Shown here: piece after piece, positions 13,760 through 13,903 of the stretch
How positions within the stretch are numbered: the stretch's first letter is position 1
How the letters are laid out: each line of letters starts with the position of its first letter
Source of the DNA: WGAL01 sp964570865
GTDB taxonomy: Bacteria; Bacteroidota; Ignavibacteria; Ignavibacteriales; Melioribacteraceae
Reading direction: 5' to 3'
DNA length: 13,903 nt
Assembly (NCBI GenBank): GCA_964570865.1
Contig: CAZMZM010000060.1
Coordinates: 1 to 13,903, forward strand
The notes under the pieces: model-generated
The model's input: only the letters and a program-made list of their open reading frames with translations
Databases searched by the model: none
Told to the model about the DNA's origin: nothing
Program-made: the position numbers and the translations under genes

Positions 13760-13903
13760 ACTCGTTCTTTTTAGTTAACCTATGTTTATAGTAAACAATT
13801 TCTAAAATTAGAAAAATAAAATATATTACAAAGAAAGTAAAAATAAAAGCAGTTTTATTAATAATTATTAATTTTATTATAAAAATTATTCCGGATAATA
13901 GTA
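13746..13903 (-). CDS. C-terminal part of a small membrane protein, AtpI-like (cut by window end)
   Basis: An open frame enters from the right window edge and stops with TGA at 13748-13746, inside the start of atpB. The 51 visible residues are very hydrophobic, with two likely membrane helices (about 1-14 and 18-37) and a basic hydrophilic end (YYKHRLTKKNEYVDS). Position directly before atpB, overlap with it, and this membrane profile fit the AtpI or ATP synthase subunit I group that assists c-ring assembly. Such proteins are poorly conserved, so sequence alone does not prove it. The codons are very AT-rich, more so than in the neighbouring atp genes. Its start lies outside the window. Confidence 0.55.
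   Translation of the reverse strand, partial: LLSGIIFIIKLIIINKTAFIFTFFVIYFIFLILEIVYYKHRLTKKNEYVDS

Overview
The window reads as a chromosomal, housekeeping segment of an AT-leaning bacterium of the FCB group (Bacteroidota, Chlorobi, Ignavibacteriota). Ignavibacteriota or a close relative is my best guess. The evidence is: a short Bacteroidota-type SerA carrying the TPKKMGAQT signature; an atpB-E-F-H-A-G operon without atpD and atpC; a ribosomal protein S16 with a long acidic tail; and a TAnnTTTG-like promoter element. The taxonomic call is inference from gene content and remembered family features, not from a search. No mobile element, CRISPR array, tRNA or rRNA gene was seen.

Left part, + strand (about 240-4419). 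A tight three-gene unit holds adenosine deaminase (add), an unrecognised 114-residue protein, and urocanate hydratase (hutU), with gaps of only 6 and 3 bases. A candidate promoter lies before add and a hairpin follows hutU. After a 132-base gap comes a stand-alone Bacteroidota-type D-3-phosphoglycerate dehydrogenase (serA) with a strong ribosome binding site. These genes serve purine nucleoside salvage, histidine breakdown and serine synthesis.

Right part, - strand (13903 down to 4503). A long co-directional run starts with the cut-off end of a small membrane protein (AtpI-like). It continues through the ATP synthase genes atpB, atpE, atpF, atpH, atpA and atpG. Only 46 bases later comes a translation and secretion set: ffh (signal recognition particle GTPase), rpsP (S16), khpA (KH-domain RNA-binding protein), rimM and trmD (30S maturation and tRNA m1G37 methylation), and rplS (L19). 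A clear rho-independent terminator follows rplS. Its T-tract ends almost on the start codon of a divergent MqnA-like gene, which converges on serA. The genes for the F1 beta and epsilon subunits are absent here and must lie elsewhere if the enzyme is functional.

I did not find a convincing undescribed biological system. The points most worth a second look are: the lysine in place of the usual catalytic histidine in SerA; a pair of degenerate palindromic repeats in opposite orientation flanking serA; the 114-residue protein wedged between add and hutU; the MqnA-like gene behind a terminator with no visible ribosome binding site; and the TTG starts of rpsP and rimM.
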